From assembly GCA_951217055.1 (NCBI GenBank), contig OX578286.1, positions 10,055,550 through 10,119,549 of the forward strand: a stretch of DNA of 64,000 bases, written 5' to 3'. Every line of letters starts with the position of its first letter. Positions within the stretch are counted from its first letter, which is position 1. The notes beneath the pieces were generated by a model, which saw only the letters and a list, made by a program, of their open reading frames with translations, did no database searches and was not told the DNA's origin. Shown here piece by piece: positions 32,114 through 42,599 of the stretch. This DNA is from Gerris lacustris. Its lineage: Eukaryota; Arthropoda; Insecta; Hemiptera; Gerridae. The position numbers and the translations under genes are program-made.

Positions 32114-35100
32114 ATGCCTCTTAGCGAAGAGCAAACGTTGTGGGTTGCCAATGCCAAAAAGAAGCTTAATACTCTCGCAAATAAAATTAAGAGTATTATC
32201 GAACAGGGTAGATCGATCGCTACTGACCGTAAAAACTTATACATGTATAAGGGCATGTACAAGGAACTTAAACCTTGCCATGAAGAATTTAAATGTCTTT
32301 TCGATGAAATTGCAAATTTATATGTGCAACAAAAGTCCACTGAATTTCCGACTAAGGAGGACAAATCGTTTCAGTTAGCGATGGATAAATATCTCTTTGA
32401 AGGACATGCTATTTATGAAGAGCATATGAATCCTACTCCCGCACCTTCAGTAGGACCCCAAGCAGGTCCATTTAATACCAATAGTTCTACAATGAACGAA
32501 TCTCGTGTTGTTAGAGCAAGGCTTCCTGAAATTAAACTCCCTGAGTTTTCAGGTAAACCAACTGATTGGCCATTGTACAGAGACACCTTTACGTCTCTCA
32601 TCCATGCTGAAGAGTCAATTTCCGCAATGGAAAAATATCATTTTTTGATTTCGTCTCTTAAAGAAGATGCTTTATCTTTAATTAAGAATATACCTGTTTT
32701 AGAAGCAAATTATGAACCCGCTTGGAGGACATTAAACAATTTTTATAATAATAAGCGATTACTCGCAACCACTTATTTAAATACTTTGTTTGATTATAAA
32801 GCAAGTTCTGGAAAATCCAAATTAGCCACATTACAGCATTTTCTTACGCAAGTAGCTGATAATATTGCCGCTTATCAGGCTCTTAAAATTAATTCTTCAG
32901 AAGATTTTATTTTATTTTCTCTTGCAATTCGCTGTATAGATCCTAATGTGAGACAACGCTTTGAGAGAGAAAATAGTGATACTGATTATCCGCTATTTAA
33001 GGATTTGGTCGAATTTATACGTAAGGAGGCAAGAACATTAGAATTAACATCTAATGACTCGAGTATTTCTCCACTTTTACCTTCTGCTGTTAAGAAGTCA
33101 CATATGTTTGTGAAAGGTTCTTCGTCAAAAACTAGTTCTCTTTTAAGTACTTCTAAAGAGGATTCAGTACAGACATCTTACAAATGCCCAGTTTGTCAAT
33201 CTACTCATTCTTTGCATCACTGTTCTACATTTAGAAAAGCATCACCTTTAGAGCGTTTTAACTTGCTTAAGGGTTGGTTTGGTTGCAGAAATTGTTTATC
33301 ACATAAACACAAATCCCTTTCTTGTCAATCTAAAATTGTTTGTAAGTCATGTGGCAAAAGGCATCATAATTGGTTGCATTTAAACATCGACAGCAATGCA
33401 AATCCTAATCTAACATCAGCATCTAATACACCAGTGGCCAAACAAGAATCTTCTTCACCTTCTTATTCCAGTATGCCTACGCAGAATGTGCCAGCTCCAA
33501 GAGCTGCACCAGTCGATACAACTTCAGAGAAATTAAATGTTTCTACTATGCTAGCGGCAGCCGGAGGTTCAAGAGGAAAGCAAGAGGATTTATTGAACTC
33601 TTATAGCAGTACTTCCATGCAAACGGAAGTTGTTCTTGGCACTGCGGTAGTTTCTATTCAAAATGTAAAAGGTGAATGGGAATCTATAAGAATGGTCCTT
33701 GACTGTGGCTCCCAGTGCAGTTTTATAACATATGATTGTGCGCTTCGTCTAGGACTTCCTCTTGAGCGATGCTTTCAGTCCGTTACGGGTATCGGACAAA
33801 ATGATTTACGTAACACCCATGGTGTTGTTGAGTGTAATTTGAAATCGACGCAGAGTCCATCCAAGATAACTTACTCTACTAGTGCGATTGTCGTTTCAAA
33901 TATTACTAATGATCTTCCTCGTCGTAACTTCTCTATGAAGGACAGGAATTTGTATGGCAAATATTTGCTAGCTGACCCAACATTTTGGGAATCTGGACCC
34001 ATTCAGTTTTTGTTAGGTGCCGATTTATTTTTTGAAGTTTTGTTAGGTCCACCTAACTCTGTTAGGAATAATTATCCCAAGTTAACTCCGACTGCTTTTG
34101 GACACATTGTTGCCGGCAAGTCAGTCTTACCTGGAGCTAATAAAATAAATATTGACTCATTGTTGTCTACGAATTCTCATGAATCGCTATCGAACGTTAT
34201 GAGCAAGTTTTGGGAGATTGAGAATGTCAATACTTCTCAACCCGTTTTGTCCTCAGATGATAAAGCATGCGAGGAGCATTTCCTTCAAACCACTCGTCAA
34301 CTTCCCAGTGGAAGATTTGTAGTTTCATTGCCTTTTAAAAAGGATCCTTCCTTATTAGGGGATTCTAGGCGCAAGGCCTTATCGCGTTTCTATAATTTAG
34401 AAAATAAGCTTATTAAAAATAAGGATTTAAAAATTATGTATGATGAGTTTATGAATACTTACCTTAATCTGGGACACATGTCTCCAGCTGAAGATCCTGG
34501 TGCTTACATCATTCCTCATCACTGTATTTACAAGGAAGATGGAGCAATTAACAAATTCCGTGTAGTATTTGATGCTTCCAGTGCTACCACATCAGGATCA
34601 TTAAATGATTATCTGTATGCTGGACCCAAGCTACAGAATAATATTTCGGATATCGTTTTGACTTTTCGTACCTATGCCGTAGTTTTTACAGCGGACATAA
34701 TCAAAATGTATCGCCAAATTTTGGCTGACGAAGCCGATAGAAAATATCTTCGTATTTTGTGGAGATTTGACCCATCCCAAGAAGTGGTTGAATATCAGCT
34801 TAACACACTTACTTATGGTGTAAAGCCTGCTGCTTACCAAGCTCAGCGCGTTATTCGAATGCTAGCCGAGGAATATAAAGACACTCATCCCATCGCTGCA
34901 CGAGTCCTTCAAGAGGAAACGTATGTAGATGATATTTGTACGGGTGCTCAAACGGTGGGAGAAGCGCTGCAATTACAAGCTGAATTAATTGCATTGCTTT
35001 CAAAAGGCTGCTTCGAACTAAGCAAATGGTCGAGTAATAGAAGAGATCTGTTGTCCAATGTTACTGACTCATCTTTAATTTCTACTTGTGATTTTGTTCC

Positions 35101-36232
35101 TGTTGACGATTATGCGACTAAAGTTTTAGGGCTGCGATGGACAGCCACATCAGATTGTTTTTCTTATGAGATCAAGTCTCCTGAATTAATTTTATCTAAA
35201 AGAGCCATTTTGTCGGTCATAGCTAGAATTTATGACCCATTAGGTTATTTAGCGCCGGTCATTATGTATGCTAAGATAATACTTCAAGAATCCTGGAAGT
35301 TGAAGCTAGATTGGGATGAACAGGTTCCTGAAGATATTGCCATCAAGTGGTCATTATTTTTACGAGACTTGCCAGCCTTATCACAAGTAAGTATTCCTCG
35401 ATTTATCCCTTGTGTGGAAGCTGCGTCTTGTGTTATTTTAGGGTGTTGCGATGCATCCTTAAAAGGCTATACGGCTTCTCTTTATATTAGGACTCAGTAT
35501 CGGAATGCGCAGCCGCAAGTCCACCTTATTAAAGCGAAAACAAAGCTCGCACCCATAAAGTTAACAACCATTCCAAGATTGGAGCTTTTAGGTGCATTGC
35601 TGTTAACGTGTTTATTCGTTTCTACTGAAAGCTTCAGAGCTAAATTGCCGCTTGCAAAAACTAATATCTTAACGGATTCCACAGTTGTTATAGGACTAAA
35701 AGAATCCTTACCTGAAATAAAGGAACATAAAATCAGCTTAGTTTCAGCTCCTGCTGAGCCTGACATCACAGATTGGATGGAAGGCAATTCATCATACCTT
35801 AAGATAATTATAATAATTGCACTTACTTTCCGGTTTATTGATGCCACCAGAAAAATAGCACCTGTTCAAGGTAAAATCGTTGTCTGGGAGTATAGACGAG
35901 CCTCAAGGGCTTGCGTCATAGCAATTCAGCAGCGGTTCTTCAAAATACCCACTCCAGAAATTGAAAAGGCCCTATTCTCACTTTGTCCTTTCCTTGACTC
36001 CCAGGGAGTCATCAGGGTGGGAGGCAGGCTGGATAGCGCAGATATTTCGGAGCGTTACAAGCATCACATAATTTTGCCAAGTAAATGCCACTTTACCTTT
36101 TTACTTGTGGATCATGTTCACAAAGAAAACATGCATTTAGGTCCATCTGCATTGCATCATATGCTTCTTCAGAATTGTACCATTGACACCTATAACATCG
36201 CCCTCCAGCTTATCTTAAAATTCTTGGCATAA
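32114..36232 (+). CDS. gag-pol: BEL/Pao Gag-Pol polyprotein with RNase H and integrase deletions
   Basis: A single 1372-codon frame; the usual length is roughly 1700 or more. Order: N-terminal helical Gag part; DUF1759-type Gag domain from about residue 137 (LPEIKLPEFSG) to 290; Cys/His knuckles at about 358-422 (CPVC...CRNC...CKSC); aspartic protease (DUF1758-type) with LDCGSQ, Asp 530; reverse transcriptase with first Asp at 861 (TADI) and YVDD at 937-940; Pao peptidase/RNase H-like region with CCDAS (Asp 1113), TIPRLELLGA and TDS (Asp 1188). Directly after TDSTVVIG the normal ANRV...W.YV...NPAD segment is missing and the frame resumes at LKESLPEIKEH, which implies an in-frame deletion. The integrase zinc-binding region is partly present (RVGGRLDSA to HLGPSALHHMLL). 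The DDE core and C-terminal domain are absent: the stop is 15 bp before the 3' LTR. Gag, protease and RT look intact; integration in cis should not be possible. Confidence 0.95.
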   Translation: MPLSEEQTLWVANAKKKLNTLANKIKSIIEQGRSIATDRKNLYMYKGMYKELKPCHEEFKCLFDEIANLYVQQKSTEFPTKEDKSFQLAMDKYLFEGHAIYEEHMNPTPAPSVGPQAGPFNTNSSTMNESRVVRARLPEIKLPEFSGKPTDWPLYRDTFTSLIHAEESISAMEKYHFLISSLKEDALSLIKNIPVLEANYEPAWRTLNNFYNNKRLLATTYLNTLFDYKASSGKSKLATLQHFLTQVADNIAAYQALKINSSEDFILFSLAIRCIDPNVRQRFERENSDTDYPLFKDLVEFIRKEARTLELTSNDSSISPLLPSAVKKSHMFVKGSSSKTSSLLSTSKEDSVQTSYKCPVCQSTHSLHHCSTFRKASPLERFNLLKGWFGCRNCLSHKHKSLSCQSKIVCKSCGKRHHNWLHLNIDSNANPNLTSASNTPVAKQESSSPSYSSMPTQNVPAPRAAPVDTTSEKLNVSTMLAAAGGSRGKQEDLLNSYSSTSMQTEVVLGTAVVSIQNVKGEWESIRMVLDCGSQCSFITYDCALRLGLPLERCFQSVTGIGQNDLRNTHGVVECNLKSTQSPSKITYSTSAIVVSNITNDLPRRNFSMKDRNLYGKYLLADPTFWESGPIQFLLGADLFFEVLLGPPNSVRNNYPKLTPTAFGHIVAGKSVLPGANKINIDSLLSTNSHESLSNVMSKFWEIENVNTSQPVLSSDDKACEEHFLQTTRQLPSGRFVVSLPFKKDPSLLGDSRRKALSRFYNLENKLIKNKDLKIMYDEFMNTYLNLGHMSPAEDPGAYIIPHHCIYKEDGAINKFRVVFDASSATTSGSLNDYLYAGPKLQNNISDIVLTFRTYAVVFTADIIKMYRQILADEADRKYLRILWRFDPSQEVVEYQLNTLTYGVKPAAYQAQRVIRMLAEEYKDTHPIAARVLQEETYVDDICTGAQTVGEALQLQAELIALLSKGCFELSKWSSNRRDLLSNVTDSSLISTCDFVPVDDYATKVLGLRWTATSDCFSYEIKSPELILSKRAILSVIARIYDPLGYLAPVIMYAKIILQESWKLKLDWDEQVPEDIAIKWSLFLRDLPALSQVSIPRFIPCVEAASCVILGCCDASLKGYTASLYIRTQYRNAQPQVHLIKAKTKLAPIKLTTIPRLELLGALLLTCLFVSTESFRAKLPLAKTNILTDSTVVIGLKESLPEIKEHKISLVSAPAEPDITDWMEGNSSYLKIIIIIALTFRFIDATRKIAPVQGKIVVWEYRRASRACVIAIQQRFFKIPTPEIEKALFSLCPFLDSQGVIRVGGRLDSADISERYKHHIILPSKCHFTFLLVDHVHKENMHLGPSALHHMLLQNCTIDTYNIALQLILKFLA

Positions 36233-36236
36233 TTTT

Positions 36237-36247
36237 GGTGGGAGGCA
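36237..36247 (+). other. Purine-rich tract before the 3' LTR
   Basis: GGTGGGAGGCA directly precedes the TGGTCGGG start of the 3' LTR, the expected place for the plus-strand primer. It overlaps nothing, and the gag-pol stop lies just upstream. Confidence 0.7.
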
Positions 36248-37184
36248 TGGTCGGGCAGAGATTAGTTTTTATTTTTTAATTTAGATTTGTAAATGATTTT
36301 CTTTCTAGTTAATTGAATTATGTGTTGACGGGACTAATTGAATTAGTTTATAGCGAAATCCAACAGGCCTTATTTCTTATTTTTGTATAATTAGATTTGT
36401 TTCTTCTCTTTTATAATTTGATTTTCTTTGATAGAGCTCTAATTCTAATTTTAATTTAACTTCTTCTTAAAACCAACCTTTTTCCTACTTCTTTTCCTTA
36501 CACCTGGGAAGAGAGCCCAGTCAGTCTGGTTCGAGAATCCTTACAGTTCACTTCGGCCAGTTCTCAGTGAAGTTTTTACCTCCAAGAGGCACTTTATAAT
36601 ACCGCACAGTGTTTATATCCAGTGCTCGGTATCGCGATTACCTCCAAGAGGTCGCGTACCTTTACACGTTTGTGACCAGTGACGTCATCTCCTCCAAGAG
36701 GTTGTGTCCCACTGAACAAGGACTATATTCCGTGACGTCATCTCCTTCAAGAGGACGAGCGCCACCTTCTACCTACACCTTGTCACCGCTTTGTACACTT
36801 AAGTACCATTTTTGTTTGTTTATTAAAGCTTTTATTTTTAAAAATAAATTCATTAAATTTCATTTAAATAATATTATACTTCACTTTATAATTTTATGAG
36901 CTCTATCCAATTTTCTTTTTTTACTGCTGATAGCTTTCTCTTTTTTTATATATTTAATGTTTCGTTTTTTTATAAACAACTTTGATTACTATTTATCCAT
37001 TTAAACTTTAGGCTAGTAAATAAATGTTCATAACAGTTTATTTATGTGTTTTTTATTATTTTATACATCCTATGCTACCTCTTTTTTTCCCTTCCTAAGT
37101 GGTGAAACAGTATATCCCTATCTGGCATTTTATTTTATAGCGTTTGGTAATTGGTGCGACTTAAACACCCCTCCTGCGCGCACA
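36248..37184 (+). repeat. BEL/Pao 3' LTR
   Basis: Same length as the 5' LTR, and I saw no differences in the blocks I compared. Followed immediately by the target duplication TATAG. Confidence 0.95.
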
Positions 37185-37234
37185 TATAGTTTGATGTTAG
37201 TCAGACACTTTTTTGTTCCCTCTCTCCTGGACTA

Positions 37235-38233
37235 TATGAAAAGTAGTTTTCAAGATTTAGTGAATCGAATAAATAATAATAGTGAGAAGAAAAAAGTCAG
37301 ACGAAACAAGAACAAAAATTGTTTCCTGATATTTGAAAAGCATTGCTGTTAAAAAAAAGTTTTCTTTCTTACAATGATCACAATGCCTTTGTTACCTTCA
37401 GTAAACTCGGAAGCAGAATTACAATTATTATTGGTGCTTTATTTAAATAAAAAGTATAAAATATTATATTATCAGACAAGGTGTGAAAATTAGCCTTTTT
37501 TACAAAAAGAACTTTTTCCCCCTTAAGTAAATTCTTCTTATAAAAAAGGGAAATCCAATTATTTTGTTCTCTTTCAGTGACTTGAAACCTCCCCCCTTTC
37601 ATTCAACTGAATTCTATAGGCCTTGTAGTCTGTATTCTTCGACCCCCCCCCTCTCCACCCCCTCCACAGTAGGGTCCCGAGTGGTTTGAGTAGCCTTGTT
37701 TTTCCCCCACTCCATTCTTGTCCCTTGAGACTTAGGGAGAGTACCTCTTCGGGCTTTTCGAATACAACGCCAACCTTCACCTTCTTCTTATCCCCACTCC
37801 TTGTTGTCTAGTAGGAAGTAAGAAGGGGGAGTTCACCTTCTCATCCCCACTCCTTCTTATTGTCAAGTAGGAAGTAAGAAGAGTGGGAGGAAAGTAAAGA
37901 AAAAAACCTTAATAAACTTGAAACCAAAAGTAAAGATTTTGACCAAGTTTACCTTTTTTGTCTTTCTTTAACTGAAGACCTAAATACAATAACATTTTAA
38001 AACCATAAATAAAAACAATAACATTTATCTGAAACAATCTTTCGCACCGAAAAAAACCTTTGTTTTAAGCTTCAAAAGCAAGTCATTTTTATAAATGGGG
38101 GGACACTAAAGTAAAAAAGGTAATGAAGTAATAAATGTTGAGCCACAAATTTCAATGATAAACAGTTAAATAAGAAAATCATCATCTGACTTATGCTTGA
38201 TTAATGTTTACCTTTTCTTTTTTACTGAAGACC
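37235..38233. other. Unassigned DNA with a family A end fragment
   Basis: The sequence 37376-37414 (ATCACAATGCCTTTGTTACC...GTAAACTCGGAAGC) matches the terminal block of family A (minus). About 37790-37885 has a direct repeat of TTCTTATCCCCACTCCTT...GTCTAGTAGGAAGTAAGAAG. No gene. Confidence 0.5.
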
Positions 38234-38236
38234 TAA

Positions 38237-38774
38237 AGTCTGGTTTACACGATCCAAGTATACTTGGTCCAAGTCACTTTGATCAAATACACTTGGCGCA
38301 AGTGTTTGTGGAACTTTGAAGTAAGGTTTACACGATCAAAGTATACTTGGTCCAAGTCACTTTGATCAAATACACTTGGTGCAAGTGTTTGTGGAACTTT
38401 CAAGTAAGGTTTACACGATCAAAGTAGTGGAACTTTGATACACTATAAAGTAGAGGTTAAGATATATTGTGTGAAATGTTTTTACCTTTGGAACTTTCAA
38501 GTTAAATTGTACTTATTAAGTGCTAAAATAGTGGCGATACAATAACCTTCTTGTAAACAATCCCCAGCTCAACCTCACATCTGTCACTTTTTGACAGCTC
38601 GTTCTCATAATTTGTCAGGTGGGCGCCATTTTTGTTTTTTTATCAAAGTCTACTTTGATGTGGCTCATGCAACTCAACTTGGATGTCTTAGTAGACTGTG
38701 ATACACTGTTTACACGATCCAAGTAACGTCAAAACTAACTTCGTCCGAGTAAACTTGAATCGTGAAACGTGGCT
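38237..38774. mobile_element. TIR element with subterminal tandem repeats, flanked by TAA
   Basis: The left end AGTCTGGTTTACACGATCCA and the right end (reverse complement) AGCCACGTTTCACGATTCAA are inverted. TAA occurs at 38234-38236 and 38775-38777. An 83-bp unit (GGTTTACACGATC...GGAACTTTCAAGTAA) repeats from 38242, 38325 and 38408. A TAA (TWA) duplication fits PIF/Harbinger, but no transposase is present. The class is inferred. Confidence 0.6.
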
Positions 38775-39112
38775 TAATAAAATAATATTATTTCAAATCA
38801 ATCTTTCGCGCCGAAAAACCTTTACGTTAGGGATTACAAATAAGTAATTTTTATAAAGGGGGGCCACTAAAGTAAAGAAGGTAACATATAGAATACATTA
38901 GGTAATATACAATTATATACATAGAAGGTAACATAGATAAGACTTTATTGATACCTAACCTTTGCGGCTGCACAAATAGGTCTTATCACATCTTATCTTA
39001 TAGTAAGTAGGTACATTATCGACGTCGGTTTAAAATGAAATTAAGTTTTATGACAAGACATTCTGTTTTCTAAATCGTGTTACATTCATTCTTTTCTAAG
39101 CTTAAACTTTTC

Positions 39113-39238
39113 AAGCCAAGCTATGTCCCGCAGACGAACTTAACCAACCACATCTTCTTAAAAGGCACCAAAAGATTTACTTGCACACAAAATTCTAGCT
39201 TGATGTTAGTCAGACACTTTTTTGCATCTCCTGGACTA
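39113..39238. mobile_element. Family M fragment, copy 4
   Basis: Right-hand piece of the family M foldback: CAAGCTATGTCCCGCAGACG, CTAGCTTGATGTTAGTCAGA, ending CATCTCCTGGACTA. Confidence 0.85.
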
Positions 39239-39249
39239 TAATAGTTATT

Positions 39250-39441
39250 TATGCACCTAGGGAGTAAAGTAAGCCATTATTCCCTGAGCGAATAAGTTGG
39301 TTCTGGAGGGGAGCCGAAGAAGTCATGGTCCCTAAATCCTGAGGCGTAGCCGAGAGAATAACGCTAATTATCTCCCGAGGCGCAGCCGAAGGAGATAATT
39401 ATCGCGAGGGGAATTATAGCATTTTACTCCCGAGGTGCATA
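39250..39441. mobile_element. Small GC-rich foldback
   Basis: TATGCACCTAGGGAGTAAAG at the left pairs with CATTTTACTCCCGAGGTGCATA at the right. The interior holds TTATCTCCCGAGGCGCAGCC-type sequence with its own hairpin (ATTATCTCC...GGAGATAAT). About 190 bp, no coding capacity. Confidence 0.75.
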
Positions 39442-39557
39442 CAATATTCTATCTCCATCTCCAGTAGGGAGCAAACGCATCTTCATCCATAGCACAGGTT
39501 TTATTTATTATTTTAATCAATAACAATAATTATTAGCATTTTTAATAGCAGATATAA

Positions 39558-40359
39558 AAACCGTTGAAAAATTAACACCTTTTTAATTTGATAATTCTTA
39601 ATATAATTAATTTGATGGATGATTAAGGTGTGTTAATAATATAATATTTATAAATAGATTCCAATCATTTATAAAAAAAAATACATTTTCATGGGATATT
39701 TTGACAATCCTATTAGTGTCATATTTATACCATTGAAATCAAAAAATATATAGATTAATAATAAAAATAGTAAATATTAAACATTCGACAATCTCAGTGA
39801 AAAATTTCAATCAAAATTACATAATAACCATTGTTCAATTTAAATTGTTCCACATCTTAATCTAATGAAATTATGATAGTTTCTTATTTTTTACATATAT
39901 ATTATAATTTAATCGTAATGTTCTGTGATAAATTTAATTATGTTTGATTGTTCATAGTTTCTTTTAATTAATTCATGACGCTCTCTTATAGAGACAGTAA
40001 TAACTTTTTAATTTTACCTCAATGACATCAATACTGTAAGTAAATAATAAAAATTTTTAATATTCATTACATTTAAACTATTGTTAATTAACAAAACTTT
40101 TTAGATAAATTGCTTTTAACAAAATTATAATTGTTGTTAATTATTTATTTGTATTTTGATAATTTTTTAAAAAACTTGGAATTGTTATTTATTATTAATT
40201 AACTTATATTTATTGTATTTTATTTTTATTTTAGATTAATAAAAGTAACATGATTGAAAATGACCTTAAATAAGGGTCGAAACGTCTCATAATGAAAAAC
40301 TAAATTGTTTATATCATTAACACACCTTAATCATCCATCAAATTAATTATATTAAGAAT
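39558..40359 (+). mobile_element. Inverted-repeat element with 12-bp duplication and a hammerhead-like core (Penelope-like?)
   Basis: A perfect 45-bp inverted repeat at 39593-39637 and 40316-40360 brackets about 680 bp of AT-rich DNA. TAGCAGATATAA occurs directly at 39546-39557 and 40360-40371, consistent with a target duplication. At 40250-40290 is ATGA-TTGAAAA-[GACCTT..AAGGGTC]-GAAAC-GTC-TCAT, in hammerhead order. Stem I ATGA/TCAT pairs perfectly, but the core has TTGAAAA instead of CTGANGA. No protein-coding remains. Penelope-like assignment is an inference from layout and duplication. Confidence 0.6.
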
Positions 40360-40371
40360 TAGCAGATATAA

Positions 40372-41282
40372 GTGATTCAATATTAAAAACAAATATGAAT
40401 TGCAATTAAACTCATATAAAAGGTTTAAACAATGATAAGCGCAAATTACAAATAAGGTCGAAAAAACAGTGTCGCCAACCTGATATCAACAACTTCACTA
40501 TATTAGCCATTCATTCTCTACTATTTATAAAATAATTAAGTTTGCAATCCTTCTTTTTCTCCCTGGTTTTACATTTTTTAGTCAAGGGAAGAAAAGACTT
40601 ACTTTAGTCCCTCTAAACTAATCCAAAATTATAACTTTTTCTCCCTACTGGAGATAAACTTATTTTCTATCCTTTCATTTGTATTATTTCAAATCAATTT
40701 TAATCGATGCACTAACTTCATTTTTTAATCACTAAGTTATTACAATCTCTTTTCTGCAAATCTTCCTCCTTTTCCTGGTATTAACATAAACTTATTTACA
40801 ATTAATCATAATAATTAATGTATACTCTAACTTTTTCAATCTCTTTTTTTTAATCACTAAGTCCAACTTCAATACTTTCTTCTTTAATGCCAATCTCTTT
40901 TCTTTGTCATCTTGCACCTTATTCTAACAAACCCCTTTTGTCACTAACTTCTTCAATATCTCCTTCTCTGTAACTAACATCATCCATCGCATTTCCTCTT
41001 TACTTCCAAGCTGTTCCCACCTCATTTCCACTTCTCCCCTCTTACAAGCAGACTACCCCATCGTATACCCTTAATTCGACCACCTTACACCTTCCCCTTG
41101 CCCCTTCCCGTTTCCTCACTGCCTCACCCTTTATTCTCAGTCTCCCCTCTTTACCCCATCCTCCTGAGATCTTCGCTACACCATCCAATCTACTTGCCCC
41201 AAACATCCACCTAATCCACCTTTAGCTTCCTCTGTATTTCTCTAATAGCTCCTGAGACAGAGCCAAATTACACCAAATATAG

Positions 41283-41320
<38 letters not shown>

Positions 41321-42180
41321 GTGTTTTTTTTCACATCCCATAGGGCTTTTTCTCTGATTGACTTCTACCTCGATTCCACAGTTACAATTTTTCTTTCTTC
41401 CCATTCTATATTTCTTTTGTCCGTGATGTTTATTTTTCTTCTTCTACCCCCCTAGTTTCGACTCTCATGAAAGCTATCGTAAATTAAAAAAATATTGACA
41501 TTTTTGATTGGAATTTTTACTTCTTCAACTAGATTAATAACATGTTGAGTGTAGATCATATATCAGTGTTGTCGTAATGTATTGTCTCTTCAAAAAGTAT
41601 ATAACATTCATAAAATTAAATGATAAACAGATGTTAACTGGCAACTTAATTGTTGATCAAGACGTATTTGTATCTACAAAAGAATATGTTTGTCAATGTG
41701 GGGGAAAGAAATATTTATCAATCTGATTGTCTCTTAAGAGTCTGTTTAGGCATGGAAAAAGTGACTACAAATAATATTCTTTGGGTTAAACATTTATTCA
41801 GTTGTTTTTGAGCATCGATGGAGTTTACCTTAATGGACAACTCTTTCCTAGTAAAATAATATTTGTGTTCAAGACACCATGAACACCTTCTCCTGTAACC
41901 AGTCAACCAACCTATCAGCAACTTCCAGAAGTTCCAATCAAGGTTTATTCCTGGAATAAGGCCGATATTTGAGAGGAACCTCTAAGTTCACAGTTCTACG
42001 CTGGCTACAGTAGTCCTTCTGGAAAATTGGAAGGAAAGGGACCAGGACTAGGGAGATAAGGGATGCAGCTCAGTGTGCTGAAGTAGCCCTGTGTATTAGC
42101 AAGTGGGTGGCCATTGTTCAACCCAGCTCTATGTTCTATCCATAAACACCTTGAACATCAACTCTGATACCCAGAGGACA
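40372..42180. other. Unassigned AT-rich DNA
   Basis: Includes a short (TA)n tract at about 41288-41313 and C/T-rich stretches at 40860-41220. No gene, RNA or second copy recognised. Confidence 0.45.
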
Positions 42181-42240
42181 ACTTGTTTATTTATTAAAGC
42201 AGCTTTAGGCCTTTATAAGACCCTCATCAGTGCCAAATGT
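42181..42240 (-). other. Hammerhead-like core, degraded
   Basis: On the minus strand CTGATGA (42224-42230) is followed by GGGTCTTATAAAGGCCTAAAGC. The order matches the 27495 motif (CTGATGA, hairpin, GAAAGC) except that GAAA reads TAAA. Probably a decayed relative. Confidence 0.4.
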
Positions 42241-42599
42241 TTGGAAAGAACAAACGATCTAATGCATTCAGATGAGGGGTGCTTTGCTAAATTTATAATG
42301 ATCATCCGTACTAGATGGTTGGGGGCATATTATACGAATGGAAGATACAGAAAGGTAAAGATGAATCATGAAAGATAAAGTAGAGGACCACGAGAAGGAA
42401 AGGGAACTCTGAAAAGGGGACCAGGCGTATGTAAGAAGCCGTACGTGGATCTGCAGACGCTTACTGAATAGGAATTCTTTAGCCTTACGTATGTACAGTT
42501 AGATGGTAGGAAAATGTTCGAGGGCACAGGTTTTGAAAGTAAATGATAGGTTAAGAAGTGCAAATACTGTATATCCACCCACCGTTTGACCTCGGCACA

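Larger units (their letters stand above)
30904..37184 (+). mobile_element. BEL/Pao LTR retrotransposon, intact boundaries, internally deleted
   Basis: Two 937-bp LTRs (30904-31840 and 36248-37184) begin TGGTCGGG and end GCGCGCACA, with a constant offset of 5344 bp. The insertion is flanked by TATAG at 30899-30903 and 37185-37189; 5 bp is the usual duplication size for this superfamily. A primer-binding site and a purine-rich tract sit in the expected places. The LTRs look identical over all blocks compared, including two identical 96-codon spurious frames, so insertion was recent. The coding part lacks the integrase core, so this copy was presumably moved by enzymes from a complete relative. 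Confidence 0.95.
30393..37234. mobile_element. Foldback element, family M, copy 2, split by BEL/Pao
   Basis: The left part 30393-30903 and right part 37185-37234 together reproduce the 3453-4029 foldback. The GGCCAGAAGATAGTGTGC left end, the GAGCGGCCATG arm pair and the CTCTCCTGGACTA right end are all present. The BEL/Pao element sits about 50 bp from the right end. Excluding it, the copy is about 560 bp. Confidence 0.85.
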
